Shown here: piece by piece, positions 8,637 to 16,550 of the stretch | Layout: the number at the start of each line of letters is the position of its first letter | Position numbering within the stretch: position 1 is the first letter of the stretch | From: Rhizobium mesosinicum | Lineage (GTDB): Bacteria; Pseudomonadota; Alphaproteobacteria; Rhizobiales; Rhizobiaceae | DNA: 64,000 nucleotides | Reading direction: 5' to 3' | Assembly (NCBI RefSeq): GCF_019511345.1 | Contig: NZ_JAEUAK010000003.1 | Location: 372,001 to 436,000 of the forward strand | Made by a program: the position numbers and the translations under genes | The notes under the pieces: generated by a model | What the model saw: the letters and a program-made list of their open reading frames with translations, nothing else | What the model was told of the DNA's origin: nothing | The model's database searches: none

Positions 8637-9939
8637 ACGCCTGCGGCGTGTCACGATGACAGTCCGAGGTCAGATCACCATCATCATTCTGGTGGCGCTG
8701 GTGACGATTGTCACCATGGGCGATGCGGTGGAGCGCTGGGCCAGAGAAGATCTTGCCGCTCCGGATCTCGAAAACATCGCTGACAAGCTCAACGCTATCG
8801 CCGGGCTGCTTGGACCCGCCTCGGCCGAAGATCGGCAGATCATCCTCGCCAATGCACGTCGCGCCGGCTGGGAGATCGAACTCACGTCGACGGCGACCGT
8901 GAGTCGGTTTACACAGTCTTCGAGCCGTCAGAGCTTCCTGGACATCGTCGCTGCGCGGTTGTTTCCGCCAGACAACGAGCCGCCATTGGGTGGCTGGCAA
9001 ACCTTCCTCGATGACCGACGCGTGATTGCCGCGCGTGTCGACGACGACACGATCGTCATCACCTCGGGCTTCCCGGATTCCATGCTGAGCAGTGCGTTCC
9101 TCGGACGCGGCCCCTATTACTTCGTCGCCTTTTTCGTATTGATCGGCTTTTTCTTCATATTCGCGATCAGGGTGATTACGGAACCCCTACAACGTATTGC
9201 CCATGTGGCGGCGGTGTCCGATATCACCAGCGGTTCTCCTGTCTTCGAGGAGAGGGGAACGGTCGAGATCGTTGCATTGGCCCGGGCATTGAACGGCATG
9301 CGCCGGCGGATCCGTCTGATGATCGAAGCCCGCACCCGCATGCTGCGCGGCATCGGTCACGATCTGCGCACGCCGCTGACGCGGCTGAAGCTGCGTGTGG
9401 AGCGGATGGGGGAGAGCGGCCAAAAGGACGCCCTGCTGTCCGACATCGATCGGATCGAGAACCTGCTCGTCGAGAGCCTGAATTATCTTCGAAACGACTA
9501 TGCGACCGAGGCGATCGAACTCGTTGACGTCGCAAGCATCCTGCAGACGGTCTGCAGCGAATTTGCCGATATCGGCCATGCCGTCCGATACAATGGCCCC
9601 AACAGGCTTCTTGCCAGATGCCGGCCGCTTTCCATCACCCGCGCAATCACCAATCTTTGCGATAACGCCGTTAAATTTGCAGGCAGGGCCGAGGTGACAA
9701 TGGCCGAGCGGCCGGAAACCGTTCTGATCACTGTCGACGACGACGGCCCAGGCATTCCGCAGGAGCTTCGAGAGCGGGTACTGGAGCCTTTCTTCAAATC
9801 GGACCAGTCTCGCGCCGGAGGTGGCTTCGGCCTCGGTCTGTCGATCGTCGCAGACATTATTCAGTCCCACCAGGGCACATTGGAACTGCGCCAGCGCAGT
9901 CCGCATGGTCTCAGCGTTGCCGTGGCGATACCAAAATGA
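8629..9939 (+). CDS. Sensor histidine kinase, partner of the OmpR-type regulator
   Basis: This 436-residue inner-membrane kinase has TM1 at about 14-32, a periplasmic sensor of roughly 130 residues, TM2 at about 163-182, HAMP, HisKA with His244 in GIGHDLRTPL, and HATPase_c. The ATPase boxes are ITNLCDNAVKF (N), DDDGPGIP (G1) and GGFGLGLSIV (G2). The start at 8629 overlaps the end of the regulator gene (ATG inside the last codons). An in-frame upstream extension only re-reads regulator DNA and is rejected. The periplasmic domain shows no family I recognise. Confidence 0.93.
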   Translation: MFKRLRRVTMTVRGQITIIILVALVTIVTMGDAVERWAREDLAAPDLENIADKLNAIAGLLGPASAEDRQIILANARRAGWEIELTSTATVSRFTQSSSRQSFLDIVAARLFPPDNEPPLGGWQTFLDDRRVIAARVDDDTIVITSGFPDSMLSSAFLGRGPYYFVAFFVLIGFFFIFAIRVITEPLQRIAHVAAVSDITSGSPVFEERGTVEIVALARALNGMRRRIRLMIEARTRMLRGIGHDLRTPLTRLKLRVERMGESGQKDALLSDIDRIENLLVESLNYLRNDYATEAIELVDVASILQTVCSEFADIGHAVRYNGPNRLLARCRPLSITRAITNLCDNAVKFAGRAEVTMAERPETVLITVDDDGPGIPQELRERVLEPFFKSDQSRAGGGFGLGLSIVADIIQSHQGTLELRQRSPHGLSVAVAIPK

Positions 9940-10055
9940 AAGGTATCGAGCGGCCGTCTGCTCTCGAAGGTTCTGCAAATCTTCACAGTGCGAAAGCAAT
10001 CGCAGCCGGTACTCCAGGCAATCTCGGAGTCCCACTTATTATTGTCCCGTTGGCC

Positions 10056-10105
10056 GCATCAAATAACTGGCATGACGGCAGGTCTTCTTTGCCAGCATTT
10101 GATGC
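10056..10105. repeat. Long imperfect inverted repeat (hairpin)
   Basis: GCATCAAAT (10056-10064) pairs with ATTTGATGC (10097-10105), and CTGGCA (10067-10072) pairs with TGCCAG (10090-10095), separated by a 2/1-nt bulge and a 17-nt loop. It lies in the gap after the kinase gene. There is no U-run, so it may be a factor-dependent terminator, a processing site or part of an RNA. Confidence 0.5.
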
Positions 10106-10135
10106 GAACGCCGTTCCACCTAAAGGCGTAGGAAA

Positions 10136-10167
10136 TGCGCGCGCAGCCATTGCCCTTCTCGCGCGCA
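10136..10167. repeat. GC-rich inverted repeat upstream of the DUF2934 gene
   Basis: TGCGCGCG (10136-10143) pairs perfectly with CGCGCGCA (10160-10167) across a 16-nt loop. It ends 33 bp before the SD of the DUF2934 gene and would lie in its leader if the promoter is upstream. Confidence 0.45.
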
Positions 10168-10211
10168 GCGCCATCTGATTGTTCCTGGCAGCAGTTTCAC
10201 AGGAGAGGCAG

Positions 10212-10505
10212 ATGGCATCGAACGAGGACCGCATCAGGCAGCGCGCTTACGAGATCTGGGAGCAGGAAGGTCGGCCAGACGGCGAGGACCTGAAGCATTG
10301 GCTTCAGGCCTTTCAGGAAATCGCCGCGAACATCGAGGCGAATGGCCAGTCTGCCAAAAAGCCTCGCGCGCGAAAGACTGCGACGGCAGAGGCTCCGGTG
10401 AAGCCCAAAGGCGCTGCGAAGGCCAAGGGCGGTGCCCAGAGCGCTCCGACGACGACTCCGCCCCCGAAGCCCACCAAGGCATCCCGGAGTGTCACCAGGC
10501 ACTGA
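10212..10505 (+). CDS. DUF2934 domain protein
   Basis: A 97-residue soluble protein. The first 35 residues form the DUF2934 helix (RIRQRAYEIWEQEGRPDGEDLKHW), common as one or two copies in rhizobial small proteins. The rest is a basic, Ala/Pro/Lys-rich tail (KPRARKTATAEAPVKPKGAA) that is probably disordered and may bind nucleic acid. The start at 10212 is preceded by AGGAGAGG at 10201. No biochemical role is established for the family that I can name. Two hairpins lie upstream and a terminator-like one downstream. Confidence 0.75.
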   Translation: MASNEDRIRQRAYEIWEQEGRPDGEDLKHWLQAFQEIAANIEANGQSAKKPRARKTATAEAPVKPKGAAKAKGGAQSAPTTTPPPKPTKASRSVTRH

Positions 10506-10570
10506 CACGACCTGGGAAGTGATAGGCCGATCCGGAGTGCGCATAATGGGTTGTGCCGACCACTTCCGGG

Positions 10571-10591
10571 GCGCAGTGCTTGCACCTGCGC
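10571..10591 (+). terminator. Terminator-like hairpin after the DUF2934 gene
   Basis: GCGCAG (10571-10576) pairs with CTGCGC (10586-10591) with an inner TGC/GCA pairing, followed by TTT only. It lies between the DUF2934 gene and the convergent ABC ATPase gene. Confidence 0.4.
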
Positions 10592-10667
10592 TTTGCGATG
10601 GCTTGTCGTTTCGAATTCAGTTTGAACGACGAACCTGTTCCTGTGGCGCATCGCATTCGCCAAATCG

Positions 10668-11480
10668 TTACGATGTCGAAGCGAAATCGGCAGTTAGCAC
10701 CGCGTCTTTCAAGGCCCGGGAGTATGCGTGCTGCGGATTGTCGAGGACCCTGCGTGCCTCGCCCTGTTCGACGATCTCGCCTTTGCGCATGATGATGATC
10801 CGGTCGCTGATGTAATAAGCGGTGGCAAGATCATGGGTGATGTAGACGATCGAAAGCCCAAGCTCATGTTTCAATTGTTCGAAGAGATTGACGATTGCCA
10901 TGCGCAGTGACGCATCGACCATGGATACCGGCTCGTCGGCGATCAGTAGGCGTGGCTGCGGGATCAGGGCACGGGCAATTGCAGCCCGCTGTAGCTGACC
11001 GCCGGAGAGTTCATGCGGAAACCGGCCCTTTACCTCCTCAAGACTGAGGCCGACGTGATGGAGGGCCTGGTCGGCCAGCCGTTCGATCTGTTGCCGATCC
11101 GGCTTGGCCCCGCCAACCGAAAAGTTCCGCGCGGTTTCGAAAAGGTAGCGATCGACGCGCTTGAGCGGGTTGAAGGCCTCGAAAGGGTTCTGCAGGACTG
11201 GCTGCACTTCCCTCATGAAGGCGCGGCGCTCGGCCTTGCCGTGGAGGGCCACCGCTTTCTGGCGAAATTGGAGTTCGCCTTGCGTGGGCGTTGTCTGTCC
11301 GAGGATCATCGCTGCAATCGTTGATTTTCCGGAACCCGATTCTCCGACGACGGAGAGAATCTCTGGCTCGCTGCCGATTTCGAAGCTAACATCCTTGACC
11401 GCCACGATCTGCCGCCGGCCAAGCATGCCGCCCTGACGGTAGATCTTCGTGACATGAGAGAGAGTGAGAAGAGCGTTCAA
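10668..11480 (-). CDS. Opp/Dpp-type ABC transporter ATPase (second, DppF-like)
   Basis: A 270-residue ATP-binding subunit with Walker [10 protein letters not shown], signature [15 protein letters not shown], Walker B LLIADEP and the His switch YITHD. It energises the peptide-type importer encoded upstream. I chose TTG at 11480 because the SD GGAG sits 7 nt before it and the TTGA overlaps the stop of the previous gene, so translation is coupled. It lacks the C-terminal oligopeptide extension present on the other ATPase. It is the last gene of the arabinoside operon. Confidence 0.88.
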   Translation of the reverse strand: MNALLTLSHVTKIYRQGGMLGRRQIVAVKDVSFEIGSEPEILSVVGESGSGKSTIAAMILGQTTPTQGELQFRQKAVALHGKAERRAFMREVQPVLQNPFEAFNPLKRVDRYLFETARNFSVGGAKPDRQQIERLADQALHHVGLSLEEVKGRFPHELSGGQLQRAAIARALIPQPRLLIADEPVSMVDASLRMAIVNLFEQLKHELGLSIVYITHDLATAYYISDRIIIMRKGEIVEQGEARRVLDNPQHAYSRALKDAVLTADFASTS

Positions 11481-12466
11481 GCCTGATCTCCCGTCACCGC
11501 AAAGCAAGCCACTCGCCGATCCGGCTCAACTGTGATCATCGGTGGGACCTTCTGCGAGCAGATGTCCATTCGCTTCGGACAGCGCGGATGAAACCGGCAG
11601 CCCTCGGGCGGCATCGCAAGGTTCGGCGGGCGTCCCTCGAGCGAGGGCCGGGCCTTCGCATCACCGATGCTTGGCAGGCTGGCCACCAGATGCTGCGTGT
11701 AAGGGTGCAGCGGCAGGGCGAAGAGCTTGCGCGTCGGCGCTTCCTCGACGAGGCGACCGGCGTAGACGATGCCGACGCGGTCTGAAACCGTCGCATGCAC
11801 ACCCATGTCGTGGGTGACGAACAAGAAGGACGAGCCTATCTCACGCTGGATTTCGCGGATCATCGACAGCACGTCGCGCTGGACGATGACGTCAAGCGCC
11901 GTCGTCGGCTCGTCGGCAATGATGAACTCGGGCGTCAGGATCGTTGCAAGCGCGATCGTCATACGTTGGCGCATGCCACCGGAGAGCTCGTGCGGATAGG
12001 CTTGGAGCAGATGCGCATCAAGCTTCAGTCTCTCGAGATGCGAGCCGACTTTTGTGAAGAACTCATTCTTGCCGACCTTCATGTGACGGAAGGCGAAATC
12101 GGTGAAGGAGTGATGGATGCGTCGCACCGGGTTCAGCACATTCATGGACGCCTGCATGATATAGGACAGGTGCAGCCAGCGAAGCGCCATACGCTCGTCC
12201 GGCGTCATCGCATACATGTCCTGCGTGCCGCCGGCAAAATGGAAGACCACCTTGCCTGATACGACCTTGAGCGGTGGCCGGATGGCGCCGGCAATCGTCT
12301 TGATCAGGGTTGTCTTGCCACTGCTGGATTCGCCGGCGACCCCATAGATTTCGCCGTGCCCGATCGTCAGAGTGATGTCGTCGACGGCGCGCACCTCCCG
12401 GTCGACGCCGTAAAGGAAGGCGCGATAATAGGCTTTCAGGTTCTGGACTTCGACCAGGGCATCCAT
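11477..12466 (-). CDS. Opp/Dpp-type ABC transporter ATPase (first, DppD-like)
   Basis: A 329-residue ATPase with Walker A GESSSGKTT, signature LSGGMRQRMTIALA, Walker [13 protein letters not shown] and His switch FVTHD. The C-terminal oligopeptide/dipeptide extension contains the Cys pattern GCRFHPRCPKRMDIC, which ligates a cluster in DppD/OppD-type subunits. The Walker A has Ser where Gly is usual (GESSSGKT). The start at 12466 comes two bases after the permease stop and uses the GGAGG at the permease 3' end. Confidence 0.9.
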   Translation of the reverse strand: MDALVEVQNLKAYYRAFLYGVDREVRAVDDITLTIGHGEIYGVAGESSSGKTTLIKTIAGAIRPPLKVVSGKVVFHFAGGTQDMYAMTPDERMALRWLHLSYIMQASMNVLNPVRRIHHSFTDFAFRHMKVGKNEFFTKVGSHLERLKLDAHLLQAYPHELSGGMRQRMTIALATILTPEFIIADEPTTALDVIVQRDVLSMIREIQREIGSSFLFVTHDMGVHATVSDRVGIVYAGRLVEEAPTRKLFALPLHPYTQHLVASLPSIGDAKARPSLEGRPPNLAMPPEGCRFHPRCPKRMDICSQKVPPMITVEPDRRVACFAVTGDQA

Positions 12467-12468
12467 GG

Positions 12469-13326
12469 CTAGCCTCCCATCCGGTTCAGCCGGCTGCGCG
12501 GATCGTTGTATTCGTTCATCGACATGGACAGGAGAAACAGCGCCAGGAAGAGAACGACGATGACCGCTACGGGTGCAGCCACCCACCACCATGTTCCTGC
12601 TATCAGCGCCGAATGGGCGTTGGCCCAATAGATCATCATCCCCATGGTCGGCGTCTCGATATCGGTGAACCCCAGCACCGACAGAGTGATCTCCATCCCG
12701 ATCGACCAGATCATGTTGTTCATCGTGGTGGCGAAGACGATCGGCAGGACATAGGGCAGATGCTCTTCAACGAGGATCTTGCTCATGCTCATGCCGGAAT
12801 AGACGCTTTGGGTGGTGAAGGGTCTCGTCTTCAGACCGATTGCGACCGAACGGATGAGACGGGCGTCGTAGGACCAGCCGAGCGAGGCCATGATGACGAT
12901 CAGCGCCACCCAGGTCATGTTATCCTTCAGCACGAAATAGAAAAGGATCAGCAGCGGAAATTGCGGGATGACCATGACGCTGTCGTTGATCGCCATCAGC
13001 ACCTTGTCCACCGTGCCGCCGGCATAACCGGCGACTAGGCCGACAACCAGCGAGATGATGCGCGAGAGAAAGGCGACGCCGATGCCGAAATAGAGGGTGT
13101 TGCGAAGGCCGGTCGTCAGCTGCCAGAAAACGTCTTGGCCGCGCGATGTCGTGCCGAGCCAATATTCGCCGTCCGGCGGCATGTCCGGCGGCAAGAGATA
13201 GATGTCGGTCGCGCCATAGGGCGAGAAATAGGACAGGATCACCAGCCCGACGATGACGGCAAAGAGCAGCAGGCCGCAGAGAAATTCCATGTTTTGGCGG
13301 GCGAGGTCGCGGATGATGGTAAACAT
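12469..13326 (-). CDS. ABC transporter permease (DppC-like)
   Basis: A 285-residue inner-membrane permease with an N-terminal TM (about 15-33), a periplasmic stretch typical of OppC/DppC (LGTTSRGQDVFWQLTTGLRNTL), and five further TMs. The EAA-like cytoplasmic loop contains SIYSGMSMSKILVEEHLPYVLP-type sequence (near residues 170-190). It pairs with the permease encoded just upstream (3-bp gap). Its substrate is set by the binding protein and probably consists of arabinose-containing oligosaccharides. Confidence 0.88.
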   Translation of the reverse strand: MFTIIRDLARQNMEFLCGLLLFAVIVGLVILSYFSPYGATDIYLLPPDMPPDGEYWLGTTSRGQDVFWQLTTGLRNTLYFGIGVAFLSRIISLVVGLVAGYAGGTVDKVLMAINDSVMVIPQFPLLILFYFVLKDNMTWVALIVIMASLGWSYDARLIRSVAIGLKTRPFTTQSVYSGMSMSKILVEEHLPYVLPIVFATTMNNMIWSIGMEITLSVLGFTDIETPTMGMMIYWANAHSALIAGTWWWVAAPVAVIVVLFLALFLLSMSMNEYNDPRSRLNRMGG

Positions 13327-13329
13327 GGC

Positions 13330-14334
13330 CTATTCCACCTTGATGCGCGGATCGATCAGCGGGCTCAAAATGTCGATGATGAACACGGCAGCAGCAACGC
13401 CGACGATCGACAAAGCGCTAAGGCCGAGCACCAGGCTGTAGTCGCCGGCATGCACCGCGGAAATCAGCAGGTTTCCGATTCCGGGATAGCCAAAGACGAT
13501 TTCCGTAATGACGGTGCCGTTGAAGATCCCGCCGAGTGACATGGCAAGCCCGGTGAATTGCGGCACCATGGCATTGCGGGCGATATAGGAGCGGAGAATT
13601 TTCCGCTTCGGAACGCCGCCGAGCTCGGCGAAGACGACGTAATCGTCGGTGATGATGTTGGAGACGAGCGCGCGCATCCCGATCAGCCAGCTGCCGGCGC
13701 CGACCAGGATCAGCGACAAGGCTGGCAGGATGGAATGCTTCAGGATATCGAGGACGAGCGCGAAGGAGAGATCCAGATTGGTGTTCATCTCGTAGCCGCC
13801 AGTGATCGGCAGCACCGGCCAGAGATAGCCGAACAGAATGAGAAGCACGAAGGCGAGAATATAATAGGGAATGGGAAGCAGGGCGATAAAGACGAGGCTG
13901 ACGGCCTTCAGCACCATATCCTTCCTATAGTAGCCGGCGAGCGCGCCGATCGCATTTCCGAGCACGAAGGTGATCAGGGTGGACACCGTCATCAGCCCGA
14001 TGGTCCAGGGCAGCGACCGCAGAATGATGGTAGAGACAGGTGTGGGAAAAGCCGAGAGCGAGGGGCCGAGATCACCGGTCGCAAGCCGCAGCCAAAAATG
14101 CAGATATTGCTGCCAGATCGAACCGTCCATCCCGTAGAGCTCTCGCAGCGACTGACGCATCAGTTCAATCGCGTTCGGATCGGATTGCCCCATCTGCGTG
14201 ATGGCGCCTATGCTTTCTTCGACCGGATCGATCGGGGTCAGGTGGGTGACGAAGAACGTTATGGTTATTCCAAGAAAGACGACGAGCAGAAACTGACCGA
14301 ACCGCTTCAGCACAAAGATCAGATAGGACGTCAT
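13330..14334 (-). CDS. ABC transporter permease (DppB-like)
   Basis: A 334-residue permease with TM1 at about 10-30 (FGQFLLVVFLGITITFFV), a periplasmic loop containing HLTPIDPVEE, and five more TMs. The EAA loop is near AELGGVPKRKILRSYIARN. The start at 14334 gives MTSYLIFVLKRF, the usual DppB beginning; the longer reading to 14397 adds Cys/Arg-rich residues unlike the family. It sits downstream of the binding-protein gene, separated by a strong hairpin. Confidence 0.88.
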   Translation of the reverse strand: MTSYLIFVLKRFGQFLLVVFLGITITFFVTHLTPIDPVEESIGAITQMGQSDPNAIELMRQSLRELYGMDGSIWQQYLHFWLRLATGDLGPSLSAFPTPVSTIILRSLPWTIGLMTVSTLITFVLGNAIGALAGYYRKDMVLKAVSLVFIALLPIPYYILAFVLLILFGYLWPVLPITGGYEMNTNLDLSFALVLDILKHSILPALSLILVGAGSWLIGMRALVSNIITDDYVVFAELGGVPKRKILRSYIARNAMVPQFTGLAMSLGGIFNGTVITEIVFGYPGIGNLLISAVHAGDYSLVLGLSALSIVGVAAAVFIIDILSPLIDPRIKVE

Positions 14335-14412
14335 AGAGCAGTTGTTCCTCTCTGGTTCCCTTCGAAAGGATCGACGAGCATGGCAGCTGCGGCACATGCC
14401 CGTCGATAGGGG

Positions 14413-14437
14413 GCCGGCGCGAAACGGCCGCGCCGGC
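14413..14437. repeat. Intercistronic stem-loop after the binding-protein gene
   Basis: GCCGGCGCG (14413-14421) pairs perfectly with CGCGCCGGC (14429-14437) around a 7-nt loop. It lies between the binding-protein stop (14449) and the permease start. Such elements often protect the upstream mRNA and lower downstream expression. Confidence 0.6.
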
Positions 14438-14448
14438 GTTGGGGAGGA

Positions 14449-16353
14449 TTATTTCGGTTGAGCCGGTTTCAGTTTGACCATCATCAGCCTGGAATTCGCC
14501 CAATTCGGCACTGGGTCGGTATAGGGGTCCGATATCGTCGGATAACCGGTCCAATAGGTCGTATCCATCGAGGTGAAGACGTTATAGGACATCAGCGGGA
14601 TCGTCGGCATTTCGCGGGCGACCAGCTTCAGATAATCGTTGCCGAGCTCGATGCCCTTCGGATCGTCGGCGCTGATGCCGCGGATGCTTTCGATGATCTT
14701 ATCGAGCTCCGGATTGCTCCAACGCTGCCAGTTGCGCGGCGGCTGATTGTCACCCTTCTTTGCCACGAATTGCGAGTGCCAGCTGTCGAGGAAGAAGGAC
14801 AGGTCGGGATCGCCGCCCCAGGTCTCGACGCTCCAGGCAATCGCCACCTGGAAATCGCCGGGCTGCAGCGCAACCTGCCACAGTTTCGCAACGGGCACGG
14901 CTTTTGCGTCGATGCCGAAAGAGGCCCATTGCTGTGCGATGAGTGTGCCCGCCCGGGTGAAGACGGAGCGCGTGTCGCCCTCAACCGTCATCCGGATCTT
15001 GAACGGCTGGCCGTCCGGGGTCATCCATTTGCCGCCGGTTTTCTTGAAGCCGGCTTTTTCCAGAAGTTCGGCTGCTGCCTGCGGATCCGGTTTCCACCAG
15101 CCGTAGCCGAATGCCGTGGTGATCGCCGCCGGATCGGTCGGGATCTGGTCCTTGAACTTCGGCTGCTTGCGCAGGATATCGGCAACCTGTTGTCCGATCG
15201 TCGGATCATAAGGTTTGATCTTTCGTTTGCCGGTGTCGATCTCGAAATTCTTCAGCCAATCCTGCATCGGCGCCTGATAGTCGTTCATGGTGGCCGCCGT
15301 GGGCGGTACGCCGAGCGCCGACAGCGTGGCAGCGCCGCGATAGCTCGCCATGTCTACAGCCTTGATGTCGATCAAAAGGGCAAGCGCCCAGCGTACATCG
15401 GGATTGGCAAAGGCCGGATCCTGGGTGTTGAAGATCACCGCCGGAAGTGTCGGATCCGGATGGGCGAAAGGAAAGCCAGGGAACCAGGTCTCGACCGACT
15501 TGGACTTCTCCTTGAGGGTAAACATGCCCTCGGGCGTATTGTCATGAATGATATCGAGATTATGCTCGAGCTGGGCGATGGTGCGTTTATCCGGCGGGCC
15601 TGGATCGACATAGGTCACATATTTCGGGGCCGGCTCGCCGAAGCGCCCAAGCGATGTTCGCTGCCAGTCGTCACGCTTTTCCCAGGTATACCATTGACCC
15701 TGAGGGTCATAGGCCTTGAGCTTGTAGGCACCGAGTGAGACCGGGTTGGCGAAATCATAGCGAAGCGGATCGGCCACCTTCTCGAAGACATGCTTGGGCA
15801 TGATCCAGGCACCGTTCCAGCGAACGGTGAAGATCGCATGGAAACGGGAATTGGGCTTCTTCAGCTTGAAGACGACCGTATAGGGATCGGTCGCTTCGAC
15901 GCTTGCCACCTGTACGGAAAAGGCAGCACTCCAGACCATGCCGGGATGGTCCATCTGCGTCTTGACCGTGTAGACGAGGTCGTCGGCGGTGAATTCCACG
16001 CCGTCGCTCCAGTAGAGCCCCTTGCGCAGTTTCACCGTCATCTCGGTGAAGTCGGCATTATATTGCGGCTTGTCGGCGGCAAGGGAATTGTCCCAAGGCG
16101 AGCCGCCGAGGCCTTTTTCCGGATCGATGTACCAGAGCGTGTCCATGGTCAACTGCTGCAGGCCGGTTGAAACGCCGCCGCCGCCGTTGACCCAAATATT
16201 GAACCAGCCGGGATTCTTGATCGTACCTTCCGGGTTTTCGACGATGAGAGTGTCCTTGCGGGGCAAGGATTTATAGTCATCCGCCTTAGCCGCGGCCATC
16301 AGGCCGAGCGTCGCCAAGGCGACGCCGAATGCAAGCTTCTTCCAATGCTGCAT
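14449..16353 (-). CDS. Family 5 extracellular solute-binding protein
   Basis: A 634-residue periplasmic binding protein of the peptide/nickel (SBP_bac_5) family with a Sec signal (MQHWKKLAFGVALATLGLMAAAKA). The family fold is supported by MTVKLRKGLYWSDGVEFTADD and the late region NPELDKIIESIRG. At over 600 residues it is longer than DppA (about 535), as in members that bind oligosaccharides. The start at 16353 has a GGAGGAG SD. Its neighbours are a cytoplasmic arabinofuranosidase gene upstream and permeases downstream, so I infer that it captures arabino-oligosaccharides for import before hydrolysis. Confidence 0.88.
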   Translation of the reverse strand: MQHWKKLAFGVALATLGLMAAAKADDYKSLPRKDTLIVENPEGTIKNPGWFNIWVNGGGGVSTGLQQLTMDTLWYIDPEKGLGGSPWDNSLAADKPQYNADFTEMTVKLRKGLYWSDGVEFTADDLVYTVKTQMDHPGMVWSAAFSVQVASVEATDPYTVVFKLKKPNSRFHAIFTVRWNGAWIMPKHVFEKVADPLRYDFANPVSLGAYKLKAYDPQGQWYTWEKRDDWQRTSLGRFGEPAPKYVTYVDPGPPDKRTIAQLEHNLDIIHDNTPEGMFTLKEKSKSVETWFPGFPFAHPDPTLPAVIFNTQDPAFANPDVRWALALLIDIKAVDMASYRGAATLSALGVPPTAATMNDYQAPMQDWLKNFEIDTGKRKIKPYDPTIGQQVADILRKQPKFKDQIPTDPAAITTAFGYGWWKPDPQAAAELLEKAGFKKTGGKWMTPDGQPFKIRMTVEGDTRSVFTRAGTLIAQQWASFGIDAKAVPVAKLWQVALQPGDFQVAIAWSVETWGGDPDLSFFLDSWHSQFVAKKGDNQPPRNWQRWSNPELDKIIESIRGISADDPKGIELGNDYLKLVAREMPTIPLMSYNVFTSMDTTYWTGYPTISDPYTDPVPNWANSRLMMVKLKPAQPK

Positions 16354-16419
16354 TTTCTCCTCCCTTTGAATGCGACGAGAGCGCGGCCGCAATGGACGCA
16401 TGGGACGTCGCGGTTTTGG

Positions 16420-16473
16420 GGTTCGCAGCGGCATCGGGACTTTTACTTGTCAGGTCCGATGCTTCTGCGAACC
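16420..16473. repeat. Long two-part stem-loop between the GH51 and binding-protein genes
   Basis: GGTTCGCAG (16420-16428) pairs with CTGCGAACC (16465-16473), and CATCGG (16432-16437) pairs with CCGATG (16456-16461), with 3-nt internal loops on each side. It could be an mRNA processing or attenuation site that lets the binding-protein gene be expressed separately from the GH51 gene. Confidence 0.55.
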
Positions 16474-16550
16474 ATTCCTCCGGCTCGGCTGCCTCCTCGC
16501 AGTGAGCGGATATTCTCCAGACCAGCACGAGAGTGATGGCCGGAAAGGTC

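Noticed and set aside
14458..15738. 426-codon plus-strand frame over the family 5 binding-protein gene
   Set aside because: It mirrors the coding strand of a solid gene and has no recognisable features.
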